A stretch of DNA of 35,866 bases from Thermoflexia bacterium (GCA_011192125.1 DUEL01000058.1:1-35866); one strand, 5' to 3'. Numbered from the stretch's first letter, positions 1-8,491 are shown. The notes: generated by a model not told the origin, from the letters alone. Numbers and translations are program-made.

Positions 1-22
1 CGCCGAGTGGTTTGTGAGGGGG

Positions 23-1153
23 TTATCCCGTCGCGCTGCGCGATGTGCTTGCGGGCTGCAGGGCTGGCACGAAAGCCGTCACCGCTTGTGCCAGGGGGGA
101 GTTGGGGCTGGTGTAGACCAGCGGCTTCCCCCGCGCCAAGGCCTGGGCCTGGGCAGGGTCGAAGGGAACGACACTGTCGATCGGCCGTCGGAAAACCCGC
201 TCCAGGGCCTTAGGTGTGGCTGGTTGGCCTGGAGCCGTGTGGTTGAGGATAAGGCGGATCTTCTCTCCGAAGCCTTTCAATGCCTGCAGGGTGCCGATCG
301 TAGCTTGGATCGAGGCGGGATCGGCCGTCGCCACCAGGGCGATGGTGTCCGCTTGCTCAAGAGCGGCCATCGTCGCGTCGTTCAGGATGGAAGGGAGATC
401 GATCACCAACAGGGCGAAGTTGTGGCGGAGAGCATGGAGGGCGGCCAGCACCTTGTCTCGCGGAAGCCCCTCCCCGATGACGGGGATGAAGGGAGCGGCC
501 AGGATAGTGAGTCCGGACGGGTGGTTCAGCAGGTAAGTGGCGATCGTCTCGGTGCCGATCCCCGTGCTCAGGAGCGCCAGGGCCGACCAGTTGGGGTCGG
601 GGCGCAGTCCTAGATGGAGTGCGACGTTGCCGGAGGAGGGCGAAAGGTCGATCAAGCATGTGTTCTGCTTCGCCTGTTGGGCCAGGAAGAGGGCCATGTT
701 TACGGCGAGGGTGGTGCACCCCACGCCGCCCCGCAGACTGAGGAAGGCGATGGTGCCGCCTAACTGGATGGCGGGTGACGTCCGGCCTCGATCGAGCAAC
801 CCGTTGACCCGCTCCAGCAGCTCTGACATCGTGACCGGTTTGGGGATGTGCAGGTCGGCGCCGGCTTCCAGGGCTGTCTTTCGGTCGATGTCCTGCCCCC
901 GGGCGGTGAGGACGATGATGGGGATGCTGGCCGTAGCGGGCTCTTGGCGGAGCCGTCGACAGACCTCATAGCCGTTCATCCCCGGCATCATGATGTCCAC
1001 AATCGCTAGGTCCGGTGGGTTCTCCAATGCCTTGCGTAGACCGTCCTCTCCCTCCGCCGCGAGAATGACCTCGTGCCCCCCTCGCTCTTCCAGCAACAGC
1101 CGAATCATCTGGAGGAGGTCCGTGTTGTCATCTATCACCAGGATTCGAGCCAT
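23..1153 (-). CDS. CpaE-like protein: receiver domain plus MinD/ParA-type ATPase
   Basis: 376 aa. The N-terminal receiver domain (about 1-125) has the acidic pair D8-D9, phospho-acceptor D53 in an IVDIMMPG context and a KP motif near the end. The C-terminal part (about 130-365) is a MinD/ParA-fold ATPase with a deviant Walker A region reading LRGGVGCTT, where the usual P-loop Lys is Cys; CpaE/TadZ proteins often carry such altered P-loops. In that family the protein positions Tad/Flp pilus machinery or other polar complexes. No pilus genes are in the window, so the partner is unknown. It is the last minus-strand gene seen, 30 bp after the 174-aa gene. The stop lies 22 bp from the window edge, so a downstream pilus operon could lie outside. 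Confidence 0.85.
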   Translation of the reverse strand: MARILVIDDNTDLLQMIRLLLEERGGHEVILAAEGEDGLRKALENPPDLAIVDIMMPGMNGYEVCRRLRQEPATASIPIIVLTARGQDIDRKTALEAGADLHIPKPVTMSELLERVNGLLDRGRTSPAIQLGGTIAFLSLRGGVGCTTLAVNMALFLAQQAKQNTCLIDLSPSSGNVALHLGLRPDPNWSALALLSTGIGTETIATYLLNHPSGLTILAAPFIPVIGEGLPRDKVLAALHALRHNFALLVIDLPSILNDATMAALEQADTIALVATADPASIQATIGTLQALKGFGEKIRLILNHTAPGQPATPKALERVFRRPIDSVVPFDPAQAQALARGKPLVYTSPNSPLAQAVTAFVPALQPASTSRSATG

Positions 1154-1183
1154 CCTGCACCTCCTTGCATCCGATGCCGGGTC

Positions 1184-1708
1184 TTATTCTTCTTCGATCA
1201 CACAGAATGCGCCGATGTGGTGTCTGTTGACCAGAATGCCTCCTCCAGTGAAGGTGATGTCGGGGCGCAGGGAGACGCGAACTCTCCCATCCAGCACGGC
1301 GATGAAGTCGTTGGGCTCTGTGGTCAACACCCGGCGCAGGTCGACCCGCGAGGAGAGTCGTAAGTAGCCCACGATCTCGAACCCGGGCACGGTGAGGAAG
1401 ATCTGTTGGAGGAACGTGCCCAGGTAGCGACCGTAGGCCTGTTTGCGCGAAAGGGCATCCTCCTGGTGGGGAACGACGGCGAAGGTGAGGTTGGCTTTGA
1501 CCAGGTGGGGGGTGGGGTAGGTGGCCACGATGTCCCCAGGTCGGTCGATCGGGGAGATGTAGGCGTCCTCCAGGCGGACGAAGCCGGTGGTAGGATCGTT
1601 GAGAATGTCGGCCAGGCTCCTTTGCCGCACATCCACGTGACCGGAGATGCGGTAACTATGGGTGAAGAAGTCCACCGCAAGCCAACCTGTGCGCAGCGTC
1701 TCCTCCAT
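1184..1708 (-). CDS. Conserved-looking hypothetical protein, 174 aa
   Basis: I do not recognise the family. The protein is soluble, with no signal peptide or membrane segment, and has an acidic C-terminus (IEEE). The start ATG is supported by AAGGAG 8 bases upstream. That ribosome binding site is one half of a perfect 12-bp palindrome, CTCCTTAAGGAG (1717-1728), so it could be masked by local pairing. The gene lies between deoC and the receiver-ATPase gene on the same strand with short spacers (70 and 30 bp), which suggests co-transcription. Its position beside a CpaE-like protein hints at a signalling or surface-assembly role, but this is only context. Confidence 0.7.
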   Translation of the reverse strand: MEETLRTGWLAVDFFTHSYRISGHVDVRQRSLADILNDPTTGFVRLEDAYISPIDRPGDIVATYPTPHLVKANLTFAVVPHQEDALSRKQAYGRYLGTFLQQIFLTVPGFEIVGYLRLSSRVDLRRVLTTEPNDFIAVLDGRVRVSLRPDITFTGGGILVNRHHIGAFCVIEEE

Positions 1709-1716
1709 AAGTGTCT

Positions 1717-1728
1717 CTCCTTAAGGAG
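1717..1728. promoter_or_regulatory. 12-bp palindrome containing a ribosome binding site
   Basis: CTCCTTAAGGAG is a perfect palindrome. Its minus-strand AAGGAG is the Shine-Dalgarno sequence of the 174-aa gene. It could be a protein-binding site or a small structure limiting ribosome access; the sequence alone does not decide. Confidence 0.4.
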
Positions 1729-1778
1729 TATCCATCGCGGATATCTGTTCACCGACCCTCTTTAAAGTACAGTCGCTT

Positions 1779-2717
1779 CTAACCGCCCCTGAGGTCCTCC
1801 CGGGATGCGACATGAGGACATTGGCGACAGCGTTGGAGGTGGAACTCGCGCACCGTTGGGCTCAGTTTCTCGGCATAGCTGGATGGGCAGATTGTGCACG
1901 GGACGACTTCACCGGTCCAGGTCTCGGTGGTGCGTTGGAGGCTCTCCAGCGAGGAGAGGATGCGTAGCGGGCTGGACGTGCCGATGCGGAACTTTTCCGG
2001 AGTGCGGAGCGCCGGGTCGAGCGCGCCAGCGTAGATCAACCGCGCCACCGCCGCCGCGTCCCGGATTCCGCCGGCCGCCTTGACGCCTATATCGCCGCCG
2101 ACGGCTTCGCGCATCAGGCGGATGTGGTCGGGTGTGGCTCCGAAAGCCTCCATCCCGGTGGAGTTCTTGACAAAGTGAGCCCCGGCTTCTTTGGCGATCT
2201 GACAGGCGACAGTGATCTCCTCGTCCACGAGTTCCGAGGAGCGGATGATCACTTTGACGTGCTCGCCGTCGGCCGCTTCGACGACCGCTGCGATTTCCCG
2301 TCGGGTGTACTCGGGGTCCTGTTTGAACCGGCCGACATTGATGACCATGTCCAGCTCCACCCATCCGGGCCCCTCTCCGCGCAGGGTGCGGCTCTGAGCG
2401 ACGACCTGGGCAGCCTGGTGGGCTTTCAGCGCGATAGGCAGTTTGCCCAAGGGGAAGTCGATTACATAACATTCCCGGACCCCAGTTCCCTGCAGCAGAC
2501 GGGGCAGTAGATCGACCTCAACTGGGTTGACGCAGATCGAGTAGAAGCCGTGCTCGGTGGCCCAGCGGACCATCTCGTGAATCTTCGGTTCCTGGGTGTC
2601 CGCTTTCAGGTCGGTGACGTCGATCAGGGCGGCTAACCGCTGTGGCGTCAACCACTGGACGATCTCAACCAGGGTTTCCGGACGGAATTCCACCAAGGGG
2701 AGACGGAACGGCTTCAT
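1779..2717 (-). CDS. deoC: Deoxyribose-phosphate aldolase with Cys-rich C-terminal tail
   Basis: 312 aa from the ATG at 2717. DeoC reversibly cleaves 2-deoxyribose-5-phosphate to glyceraldehyde-3-phosphate and acetaldehyde in deoxynucleoside catabolism. The Schiff-base Lys is in FVKNSTG (about residue 182), the second active-site Lys in GVKAAGGIR (about 212), and the Asp in ELDMVINVG. I prefer 2717 over the upstream in-frame start at 2795 because GAGGAGGAG precedes it at good spacing; that purine tract also encodes the last Glu codons of lepB, whose stop lies 5 bp away. About 40 residues beyond the aldolase core carry C274-x2-C277 and C297-x2-C300, a likely metal-binding knuckle pair not part of ordinary DeoC. 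Confidence 0.93.
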   Translation of the reverse strand: MKPFRLPLVEFRPETLVEIVQWLTPQRLAALIDVTDLKADTQEPKIHEMVRWATEHGFYSICVNPVEVDLLPRLLQGTGVRECYVIDFPLGKLPIALKAHQAAQVVAQSRTLRGEGPGWVELDMVINVGRFKQDPEYTRREIAAVVEAADGEHVKVIIRSSELVDEEITVACQIAKEAGAHFVKNSTGMEAFGATPDHIRLMREAVGGDIGVKAAGGIRDAAAVARLIYAGALDPALRTPEKFRIGTSSPLRILSSLESLQRTTETWTGEVVPCTICPSSYAEKLSPTVREFHLQRCRQCPHVASREDLRGG

Positions 2718-2722
2718 ATGGA

Positions 2723-3340
2723 TTACTCCTCCTCTTCGATGGGGGGGAACCGGTAGTGGGGGAGGGGGCCCCAGTGTTGCGGAGGCCAGTAGCAAAACCA
2801 GGCCTTCCCGATGATGTTCTCCCTGGGCAGTGGTCCCCAGGAGTGAGAGTCGCTCGATCCTCCCCGGTTGTCCCCCAGCACGAAGTACTCGTCCGGCCCC
2901 AGTTCCCAGGAGCCGGTGTAGGGCATGGGAGAGGTGATGTAGGGTTCTTCTAGCCGGTAGCCGTTGATCCAGACCGCACCTTCCCGGATCTCCACGCGTT
3001 CCCCCGGCAGGCCGATGATCCGTTTGATGTAATCCTCGCGCGATCCGTTGGGAGGATGGAAGACGATGATGTCCCCGCGCTGGGGGTCGCTCAGCCGGTA
3101 ACTGAGTTTGCTCACGATGATGTACTGCCCGTTGTGTAAGGTGGGCTCCATACTCGTGCCGCGCACCTGGAAACGGCCGGTGAGGGTGTTGACGACGAGG
3201 AAGATGATGAGGGTCAGAAGCAGCGTCTCTACCACGTCGCGGAGGAAGGACCTCCCACCAAAGGCGCGCGCGAGGGAGACCTCCTGTTCTTCTTCAAGAC
3301 GCTCTGACGGTGTCGGTTCTTCGAGGGTCGTCGGTTCCAA
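2723..3340 (-). CDS. lepB: Signal peptidase I
   Basis: 205 aa. It removes signal peptides from exported proteins at the outer face of the cytoplasmic membrane. A cytoplasmic acidic N-terminus is followed by one membrane segment (about 35-57), the catalytic Ser63 in GTSMEPTL, the general-base Lys106 in DYIKRIIGLPGE, and the conserved GDNRGGSSDSHSWG box near 160. The start codon is TTG at 3340, with AAGGAG about 10 bases upstream. The gene has its own promoter just upstream and is followed 5 bp later by deoC, so the two are probably co-transcribed and perhaps translationally coupled. Confidence 0.95.
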   Translation of the reverse strand: MEPTTLEEPTPSERLEEEQEVSLARAFGGRSFLRDVVETLLLTLIIFLVVNTLTGRFQVRGTSMEPTLHNGQYIIVSKLSYRLSDPQRGDIIVFHPPNGSREDYIKRIIGLPGERVEIREGAVWINGYRLEEPYITSPMPYTGSWELGPDEYFVLGDNRGGSSDSHSWGPLPRENIIGKAWFCYWPPQHWGPLPHYRFPPIEEEE

Positions 3341-3383
3341 GGGCTGAATTCTCCTTGTTTCGAAGTTGGGTTCCGTTGAATGG

Positions 3384-3411
3384 ATTATAGTACAGCCCGG
3401 GGAGAGGTCAA
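3384..3411 (-). promoter_or_regulatory. Promoter for lepB-deoC operon
   Basis: On the minus strand: TTGACC (3411-3406), 16 bp, TATAAT (3389-3384). This is one mismatch from the vegetative consensus. The predicted transcript start near 3377 leaves a leader of about 36 nt before the TTG start codon of lepB. It lies in the 86-bp gap after polA. Confidence 0.75.
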
Positions 3412-3426
3412 CCGGACCTGCGGATT

Positions 3427-6183
3427 TCAGTTTGTGTCCCCGAGGGGTTTCATCTCTCCCCAGTTCGGCCCAACCTTCAGGTCCACCTTGAGCGGGACCC
3501 GCAGGGGGTATACGGATTCCATTACCTGGCGTACCAAGGGGGCCACCGTGGGTAGTTCCTGTTTGGGGATCTCTATGATGAGTTCGTCGTGGACCTGGAT
3601 GATCATCCGGGCCTTCAAGTCGTGCTCCCGAAGGGTTCGGTGGAGGTGGAGCATGGCAAGTTTGATGATGTCGGCGGCGGAGCCCTGGATAGGGGCGTTG
3701 ACCGCCTCCCGCTCCGCCCGTCGACGGGCCTGCTCCTTGCCGGGAGCGGTGGTCTGGAACACGGGGAAGTATCGACGGCGGCCCAGCAGAGTCTCTACAT
3801 ACCCCTTGTTCTTGGCCTGTGCGATGGTCCTCTCCAGGTACTCACGGACCTTGGGGAACCGACCGAAGTACTGGGCGACGAAGTTCTCTGCTTCGGCCTG
3901 GGTCAGTCCACTCTCGCGAGCCAGGCGGTAGGTGCTCATCCCGTAGATCAAGCCGAAGTTGACCTGCTTGGCGAATCGGCGTTGATTGGGGGTCACCTGG
4001 TCCAGGGGAATGTCGAAGAGGGCGGCTGCCGTGGTAGCATGGATGTCCTCCCCGCGTCGGAACGCTTCCACGAGCCCCGGATCGCCGCTGATGTGGGCTA
4101 GAACCCGCAGTTCGATCTGGGAGTAGTCCGCTCCCAACAACAACCATCCCTGGGGCGCGATGAAAGCCTTCCGCACCTGTCGCCCGAGAGGGGAGCGGAT
4201 GGGGATGTTTTGGAGGTTGGGTTCGCTGGAGGAGATGCGGCCGGTGACGGTCCCGGTCTGGTTGTAGGAGGTGTGGAGCCGGCCGGTCTGGGGGTTGATC
4301 AGCGCTGGCAAGGCGTCTACATAGGTCGATTTCAGTTTGGCCAATTCCCGCTGTTCCAGGATGAGGTCGATCACCGGATGCGTGCCCCGGAGGGATTCCA
4401 GGACGCTGGCGGCGACGGAGTAGCGTCCGGTGGTGGTGCGGGGGACGTTGCGGGTGGGGAGCCGCAGGACCTCGAAGAGGGCCTTCGCCAGTTGCTGGCC
4501 TGAGTTGACGTTGAACCGGTAACCGACCATTTGTTGGATCTCTTCCTCCAGTTGGGTCAGCCGTTGGCCCAGGGTTTCGGACATTTTCTGGAGGAAGGAG
4601 ACGTCCAGCGCGACGCCGGTCATCTCCATCGCCAGAAGGACCTTGACCAGTGGGAGTTCCATCTGTGTGAACAGGTCCCAATGGCCCTTCTGGCGGAGCT
4701 CCTGTTCCAGGACGGGGACGAGCCGGTGGGTGACGTCCACGTCGGCGGCAGCGTAAGCAGCGGCCTGTTCGATCCCCACCTCGGCCAGTGTGATCTGCTT
4801 CCGACCCGTCCCAATCAGGTCTTGCAGAGGGGTCATTTCGATCCCCAGACGGATGAACGCCAGGTGTTTGAGGCCCAGGTTGCGGCTGGCGGGGTTTGCG
4901 AGCCATTCAGCGATCATCGTGTCGAAGGCGAGGCCCTGGACGTCGATGCCGTGACGGGCGAGGACGGTCATATCGTATTTGGCGTTGTGGGCCTGTTTGG
5001 GAATGGTGGGATCTTCCAGGACAGGGCGGATGGCCTCCACGACCTGGTCCTGGGGGATTTGACGGCCTTCCCGGTGGCCCACAGGGATGTACCATCCCTC
5101 ACCTTCCCGGTCGGTGAAGGCGAGGCCGACCAGGTCGGCGCGCATCGGATCGAGGGAGGTAGTCTCGACGTCGAACGTGATGGCCTGTGCTTGCCGGAGC
5201 CGTTCGATCAGGCGGGCTAGTTGGTCGAGGTCGCGAACGATGTGGTGGCGGGTGGGTGGAGGAGCGTGGCCGTCGCTGGAGGGGAAGAGGGGGAGTTGCT
5301 GGGCTGGCCCCTCTGGCGTGGGCAAACGGTTGATCAGGGAACGGAACTCCAGTTGACGGAAGAGTTCGAGCACACGCTCCCGGTCGAATTGGCGGGCTTT
5401 ACAGGCCTCCAGGTCGAGTTCCACCGGCAGGTCGGTGCGGATGGTGGAGAGTTGCCGGCTGAGGAAGGCATCCTCCCGCCCCTTCTCCAACGCCGTCCGG
5501 AAACGGGCGGGCTGGATCTCGTCCAGATGGTCGTAGATAGCCTCCAGAGAGCCGTACTGGCGAAGGAGACGGGTGGCTGTCTTGTCTCCAACCCCCTCTA
5601 CGCCCGGGATGTTGTCGGATTTGTCGCCGACCAAGGCCTTGTAATCACGCAATTGGGTAGGGGAGAGCCCTCCGTAGCGGGCACGGACCGCCTCCTCGTC
5701 GTAGACCTTACCTTCGGAGAGCCTGCGTCCGGCGAGGAAGACCTTTACGTTGGGGCCGACAAGTTGCAGGAGGTCGCGATCCCCGGTGACGATGAGGGTC
5801 TCTATGCCCTGTTCGGCAGCCTGGCGGGACAGCGTGCCTAGCAGATCGTCCGCCTCAAATCCTTCCAGTTCGAAGATGGGAATCCCCAGGGCCTCCACGA
5901 CCTGACGGATCCGATCCATCTGAATGTGCATCGCGTCTGGCATGCGGTCCCGCTGGCTTTTATATTGCGGATAGGTGAGGTCCCGGCCGGACCGTCCTGC
6001 GTCGAAGCAGACGGCGATGTAGTCGGGGTGATGTTCCTGGAGGATGTGTAGGAGGGTGGAGGTGAAACCGTAGGTGGCGTTGGTGGGCTCCCCGTCGCGT
6101 GTGGCGAACCGGTCCACCGGCAGGGCGTGGAAAGCCCGGTAGGCGAGGGCGTGACCGTCGATAAGGACCAACTTGGGGGTCAT
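3427..6183 (-). CDS. polA: DNA polymerase I, three-domain form
   Basis: 918 aa, the usual length for full PolA. The 5' nuclease domain starts at residue 1 (LVLIDGHALAYRAFHAL). The 3'-5' exonuclease looks active: DVETTSLD near 337 (Exo I), AHNAKYDM (Exo II) and YAAADVDVTHR (Exo III) keep the metal ligands. The polymerase domain has motif A GADYSQIELR (about 685), motif B RRFAKQVNFGLIYG and motif C QVHDELIIE (about 864). It fills gaps in repair and Okazaki-fragment maturation. The ATG overlaps the stop of the preceding receiver/roadblock gene in an ATGA (6180-6183), so translation is likely coupled to it. Intact proofreading is notable because many thermophile PolA proteins have lost it. Confidence 0.97.
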   Translation of the reverse strand: MTPKLVLIDGHALAYRAFHALPVDRFATRDGEPTNATYGFTSTLLHILQEHHPDYIAVCFDAGRSGRDLTYPQYKSQRDRMPDAMHIQMDRIRQVVEALGIPIFELEGFEADDLLGTLSRQAAEQGIETLIVTGDRDLLQLVGPNVKVFLAGRRLSEGKVYDEEAVRARYGGLSPTQLRDYKALVGDKSDNIPGVEGVGDKTATRLLRQYGSLEAIYDHLDEIQPARFRTALEKGREDAFLSRQLSTIRTDLPVELDLEACKARQFDRERVLELFRQLEFRSLINRLPTPEGPAQQLPLFPSSDGHAPPPTRHHIVRDLDQLARLIERLRQAQAITFDVETTSLDPMRADLVGLAFTDREGEGWYIPVGHREGRQIPQDQVVEAIRPVLEDPTIPKQAHNAKYDMTVLARHGIDVQGLAFDTMIAEWLANPASRNLGLKHLAFIRLGIEMTPLQDLIGTGRKQITLAEVGIEQAAAYAAADVDVTHRLVPVLEQELRQKGHWDLFTQMELPLVKVLLAMEMTGVALDVSFLQKMSETLGQRLTQLEEEIQQMVGYRFNVNSGQQLAKALFEVLRLPTRNVPRTTTGRYSVAASVLESLRGTHPVIDLILEQRELAKLKSTYVDALPALINPQTGRLHTSYNQTGTVTGRISSSEPNLQNIPIRSPLGRQVRKAFIAPQGWLLLGADYSQIELRVLAHISGDPGLVEAFRRGEDIHATTAAALFDIPLDQVTPNQRRFAKQVNFGLIYGMSTYRLARESGLTQAEAENFVAQYFGRFPKVREYLERTIAQAKNKGYVETLLGRRRYFPVFQTTAPGKEQARRRAEREAVNAPIQGSAADIIKLAMLHLHRTLREHDLKARMIIQVHDELIIEIPKQELPTVAPLVRQVMESVYPLRVPLKVDLKVGPNWGEMKPLGDTN

Positions 6184-6947
6184 CTCTCCAATCGCTTTCG
6201 GATGGCCTCGGCGGTCTCTCGGGACCGGTGCCGAATGATTCCCAGCGGGACCTTGCCTTCGATCAGGGCGGAGAGCAGTAGGTCCTCCACCAGGGCAAGG
6301 GAGTAAAGGAGGTGTTCGCCTCCGCCGATGCTCTGTTCGAAGCGAAGTTGCTCCTTACCCAGGATTTTCGCAACCCGGGCGGAGGTGTGCCAGGATTCAG
6401 CGATAGCAATAGCCAGATCCCGTGCCTCCTCGGGAGGAAGGTCTCCCGCCTGAGCAAGGACCTGGTCGCCGCGGGTGAGGAGGACGGCCTTGGCCTGGAT
6501 CTCATTGGCCAGGCGGGACATCTCTTGGAGGATCTCTTCGGTGAGATCTCCGAGGGCCGATGGCGGGGACGGTTCGGCTTGGGCAGGGCCGGATAGGGCT
6601 GCGTTGATTCGGGCGGGGAGGTCTGGAAGGAAGAAGGGTTTAGGCAGCGTCCCCTGGACTTCCACGCCGTTCAGTTCCGGCGGGACGGCATCGCCTGCCA
6701 GGGGGATGATGATGATGGGGAGGTCGGGATGGCGCTCGCGCAGAGCGCGCACGAAGTCGGGGCCGGGGATATCCTGAAGGCCCATATCTACGATAACCAG
6801 ATCGTACGATCCGGCAGCGAGGGCGTCAAGTGCGCTCTCGCCGCTGTGAACAGCGGTGGCTTGAGAGTTGACCATCTCTTGGAGACTTTGGGCCAGCATA
6901 GTGGCGAACGGGACATTGGGATCTACGACCAGGATGTGTCGAGACAC
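6180..6947 (-). CDS. Receiver domain plus roadblock/LC7-like protein
   Basis: 255 aa with a GTG start. Residues 1-120 are a receiver domain with phospho-acceptor D54 (VIVDMGLQD) and the conserved Lys in LPKPFF; the acidic pair is reduced to D9-P10. A Pro/Ser linker (about 122-133) leads to a C-terminal domain (about 135-240) whose alternating pattern, including EIQAKAVLLTRGDQVLAQAG, fits the roadblock/LC7 fold used by MglB-type regulators of small GTPases. No DNA-binding domain is visible, so the output is probably protein-protein. No GTPase gene is in the window. It is the first gene of a two-gene unit with polA, overlapping its start by 4 bp. Confidence 0.82.
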   Translation of the reverse strand: MSRHILVVDPNVPFATMLAQSLQEMVNSQATAVHSGESALDALAAGSYDLVIVDMGLQDIPGPDFVRALRERHPDLPIIIIPLAGDAVPPELNGVEVQGTLPKPFFLPDLPARINAALSGPAQAEPSPPSALGDLTEEILQEMSRLANEIQAKAVLLTRGDQVLAQAGDLPPEEARDLAIAIAESWHTSARVAKILGKEQLRFEQSIGGGEHLLYSLALVEDLLLSALIEGKVPLGIIRHRSRETAEAIRKRLER

Positions 6948-6986
6948 AGGGCTTGCCTCGGTGCTGGATTTTGTTGAAACAGATTC

Positions 6987-7014
6987 ATTCTACTGTTTGC
7001 AGGGGAAAAGTCAA
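6987..7014 (-). promoter_or_regulatory. Promoter for receiver/roadblock-polA unit
   Basis: On the minus strand: TTGACT (7014-7009), 16 bp, TAGAAT (6992-6987). The predicted transcript start near 6980 gives a leader of about 33 nt to the GTG start at 6947. Confidence 0.65.
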
Positions 7015-7142
7015 GAACGCGGCGACAGTGGATTTCGTGTAGTCGCCAGGCGCAAACCCGCTTCGTTCCCTTCGCTTTGTGGTTGACCTCGGAGGGTGTA
7101 TTTAGGCTACGCGAAATCCGGGTGTGGAGGGCTGACAAGGGG

Positions 7143-7170
7143 TTGACGAAGGCTAAAAAGGAGTTACAAT
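7143..7170 (+). promoter_or_regulatory. Promoter for degV-type gene
   Basis: TTGACG (7143-7148), 16 bp, TACAAT (7165-7170). The transcript would start near 7177, about 27 nt before the ATG at 7204, which has GGGAGG just upstream. The rest of the 256-bp divergent region (6948-7203) shows no gene. Confidence 0.65.
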
Positions 7171-7203
7171 CAATCATGGGTAACAAGCGGGTAGGGAGGG
7201 CCT

Positions 7204-8055
7204 ATGGGCAAGCGCAAAGTGGTCGTAGTCACTGATTCAGGAGCGAACCTGCCTTCCTCCCTTGTGGAGAAGTACGGTATCGAGGTCATTCCACTCTGGA
7301 TCCATTTTGGGAACCGGGCCTACCGCGATGGTATCGACATTCAGCCCAGGGAATTCTTCCGCCGTCTGCGGGAATGGGCTCATCAAGTTCGGACTTCTCA
7401 ACCCTCGCTGGGGGAGTTCCTAGAGTTTTACCGTCGCTTGAAGGAGAAGGCCGAAGCCATCGTGTCGGTTCACCTCACAGGGCGATACAGCGGCGTAGTC
7501 AGTGTGGCAAAGGCTGCCGCTGCCGAGATGTCCCCGTTCCCCATCGAGGTTGTAGACACAGGCACCATCTCAATGGCCCAGGGGTTTGTCGTGTTGGCCG
7601 CTGCCCGGCTCGCCGCCGCCGGTGCTTCGTTCCACGAGGTCGTGGAGCGGGCCAGGAACCTCGTTCCCAAAATCGATCTGATCGCAGTGGTGGACTCCCT
7701 CGAATACGCCGTGCGAGGCGGACGATTGGCCTGGGCTGCCCGTCTGGTGGACAACCTCCTTCGCGTCAAGCCGATGGTCCGAGTCCGAGGGAACGACGTA
7801 GGCATCATCGGCCAAGCCCGCACACGGGCTAAAGCGATCCGACGGCTGATCTCTGAGGTCGCCCAGCGCGCTGGAGACGCTCCACTCCACATCGCGGTCC
7901 TCTACAGCGGCTCACTGGAAGAGGCCCGACGGGTCCAAGCGGAGATCGCCAACCGTTTCCGTTGCGCTGAGATCTACCTCCTTCCCGTAGCCCCAGCCCT
8001 CGGCGTTCACGCCGGCCCAGACGCACTAGGACTGGCCTTCTACGCCGGAGAGTGA
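7204..8055 (+). CDS. DegV family fatty-acid-binding protein
   Basis: 283 aa, standard DegV length. The family binds a fatty acid between two domains and in Firmicutes (FakB) presents it to the kinase FakA for phosphorylation. Visible hallmarks are VVVTDSGANLP at the N-terminus, the RTSQPS loop (about 61-66), HLTGRYSG (about 90) and the VDSLEYAVRGGRL segment (about 165). No FakA-type kinase gene is present in the window, so whether it feeds exogenous fatty acid into phospholipid is unknown. It is transcribed from its own promoter as a single gene; the next gene has a separate strong promoter 18 bp after its stop. Confidence 0.92.
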   Translation: MGKRKVVVVTDSGANLPSSLVEKYGIEVIPLWIHFGNRAYRDGIDIQPREFFRRLREWAHQVRTSQPSLGEFLEFYRRLKEKAEAIVSVHLTGRYSGVVSVAKAAAAEMSPFPIEVVDTGTISMAQGFVVLAAARLAAAGASFHEVVERARNLVPKIDLIAVVDSLEYAVRGGRLAWAARLVDNLLRVKPMVRVRGNDVGIIGQARTRAKAIRRLISEVAQRAGDAPLHIAVLYSGSLEEARRVQAEIANRFRCAEIYLLPVAPALGVHAGPDALGLAFYAGE

Positions 8056-8073
8056 CCTCCGATGACACAACCC

Positions 8074-8102
8074 TTGACACAGGAGCGTTTCAGAGGTAAT
8101 AT
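8074..8102 (+). promoter_or_regulatory. Near-consensus promoter for arsR-ino1-CDP-transferase operon
   Basis: TTGACA (8074-8079), 17 bp, TAATAT (8097-8102). This is one of the strongest promoters in the window. The predicted start is near 8109, inside the operator-like palindrome at 8103-8118, as expected for a repressed promoter. Confidence 0.8.
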
Positions 8103-8133
8103 ATAAGCGTTCGTTTATCTAGTTTTCGTTTAT
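8103..8133 (+). promoter_or_regulatory. Candidate operator: imperfect palindrome plus direct half-site
   Basis: ATAAGCG-TT-CGTTTAT (8103-8118) is a 7-bp inverted repeat with one mismatch, starting directly after the -10 box. TTCGTTTAT occurs at 8110-8118 and again at 8125-8133, 15 bp apart, so a second half-site lies on the same face about 1.5 turns on. The position over the transcript start, next to a regulator gene, suggests autoregulation by the encoded ArsR-type protein. Confidence 0.55.
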
Positions 8134-8158
8134 GCATTTGGCGCGCACCGGGGGCGAA

Positions 8159-8476
8159 ATGAAGCCACTTCGTATCTCGCCAGAGCAACTTCGGGAATAC
8201 GCTCGGTTCTTCTACGCTTTGAAGGATCCTCTCCGCCTGCGTATCCTGCTCGCCCTGGTCCAGGCAGGCGAGATGACGGTGACAGAACTGACCAGGGCGG
8301 TGAGAGTCAGTCAGCCGCTGGTCTCCTGGCATCTCGGCAGGCTGCGCGCAGCCGGCCTGGTTCAGGTCGAGCGAGACGGGCGCATCGCCCGCTATTCGGT
8401 TGCGGTGGACAAAATCCGCCGTCTGCTCTCGTCCTTCGATGAGTTACTGGCGACCATCTCTTCAGAAGAAAAGTGA
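8159..8476 (+). CDS. ArsR-type winged-helix repressor of the inositol operon
   Basis: 105 aa from the ATG at 8159. The in-frame ATG at 8132 lies inside the putative operator and has no ribosome binding site, whereas 8159 follows a GGGGG stretch. The fold is clear: LKDPLRLRILLALVQAG (helix 1-2), then the recognition helix in VSQPLVSWHLGRLRAAGLV and a wing with ERDGRIARYSV. There is no Cys anywhere, so it is not a thiol-type metal sensor; a metabolite or lipid signal is more likely. The gene is 15 bp upstream of ino1 and shares its transcript, so it probably regulates inositol synthesis and itself. The link is inference from context. Confidence 0.88.
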   Translation: MKPLRISPEQLREYARFFYALKDPLRLRILLALVQAGEMTVTELTRAVRVSQPLVSWHLGRLRAAGLVQVERDGRIARYSVAVDKIRRLLSSFDELLATISSEEK

Positions 8477-8491
8477 GGAGGAGGTAAAGCG

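Noticed and set aside
23..1153. Canonical ParA/MinD chromosome partitioning protein
   Set aside because: The receiver domain fused at the N-terminus and the altered P-loop point to the CpaE/TadZ group; no parB or parS-like sequence is adjacent.
2718..2795. N-terminal extension of DeoC starting at 2795
   Set aside because: The added residues are Pro-rich and lie within the lepB coding sequence; a strong ribosome site supports the ATG at 2717.
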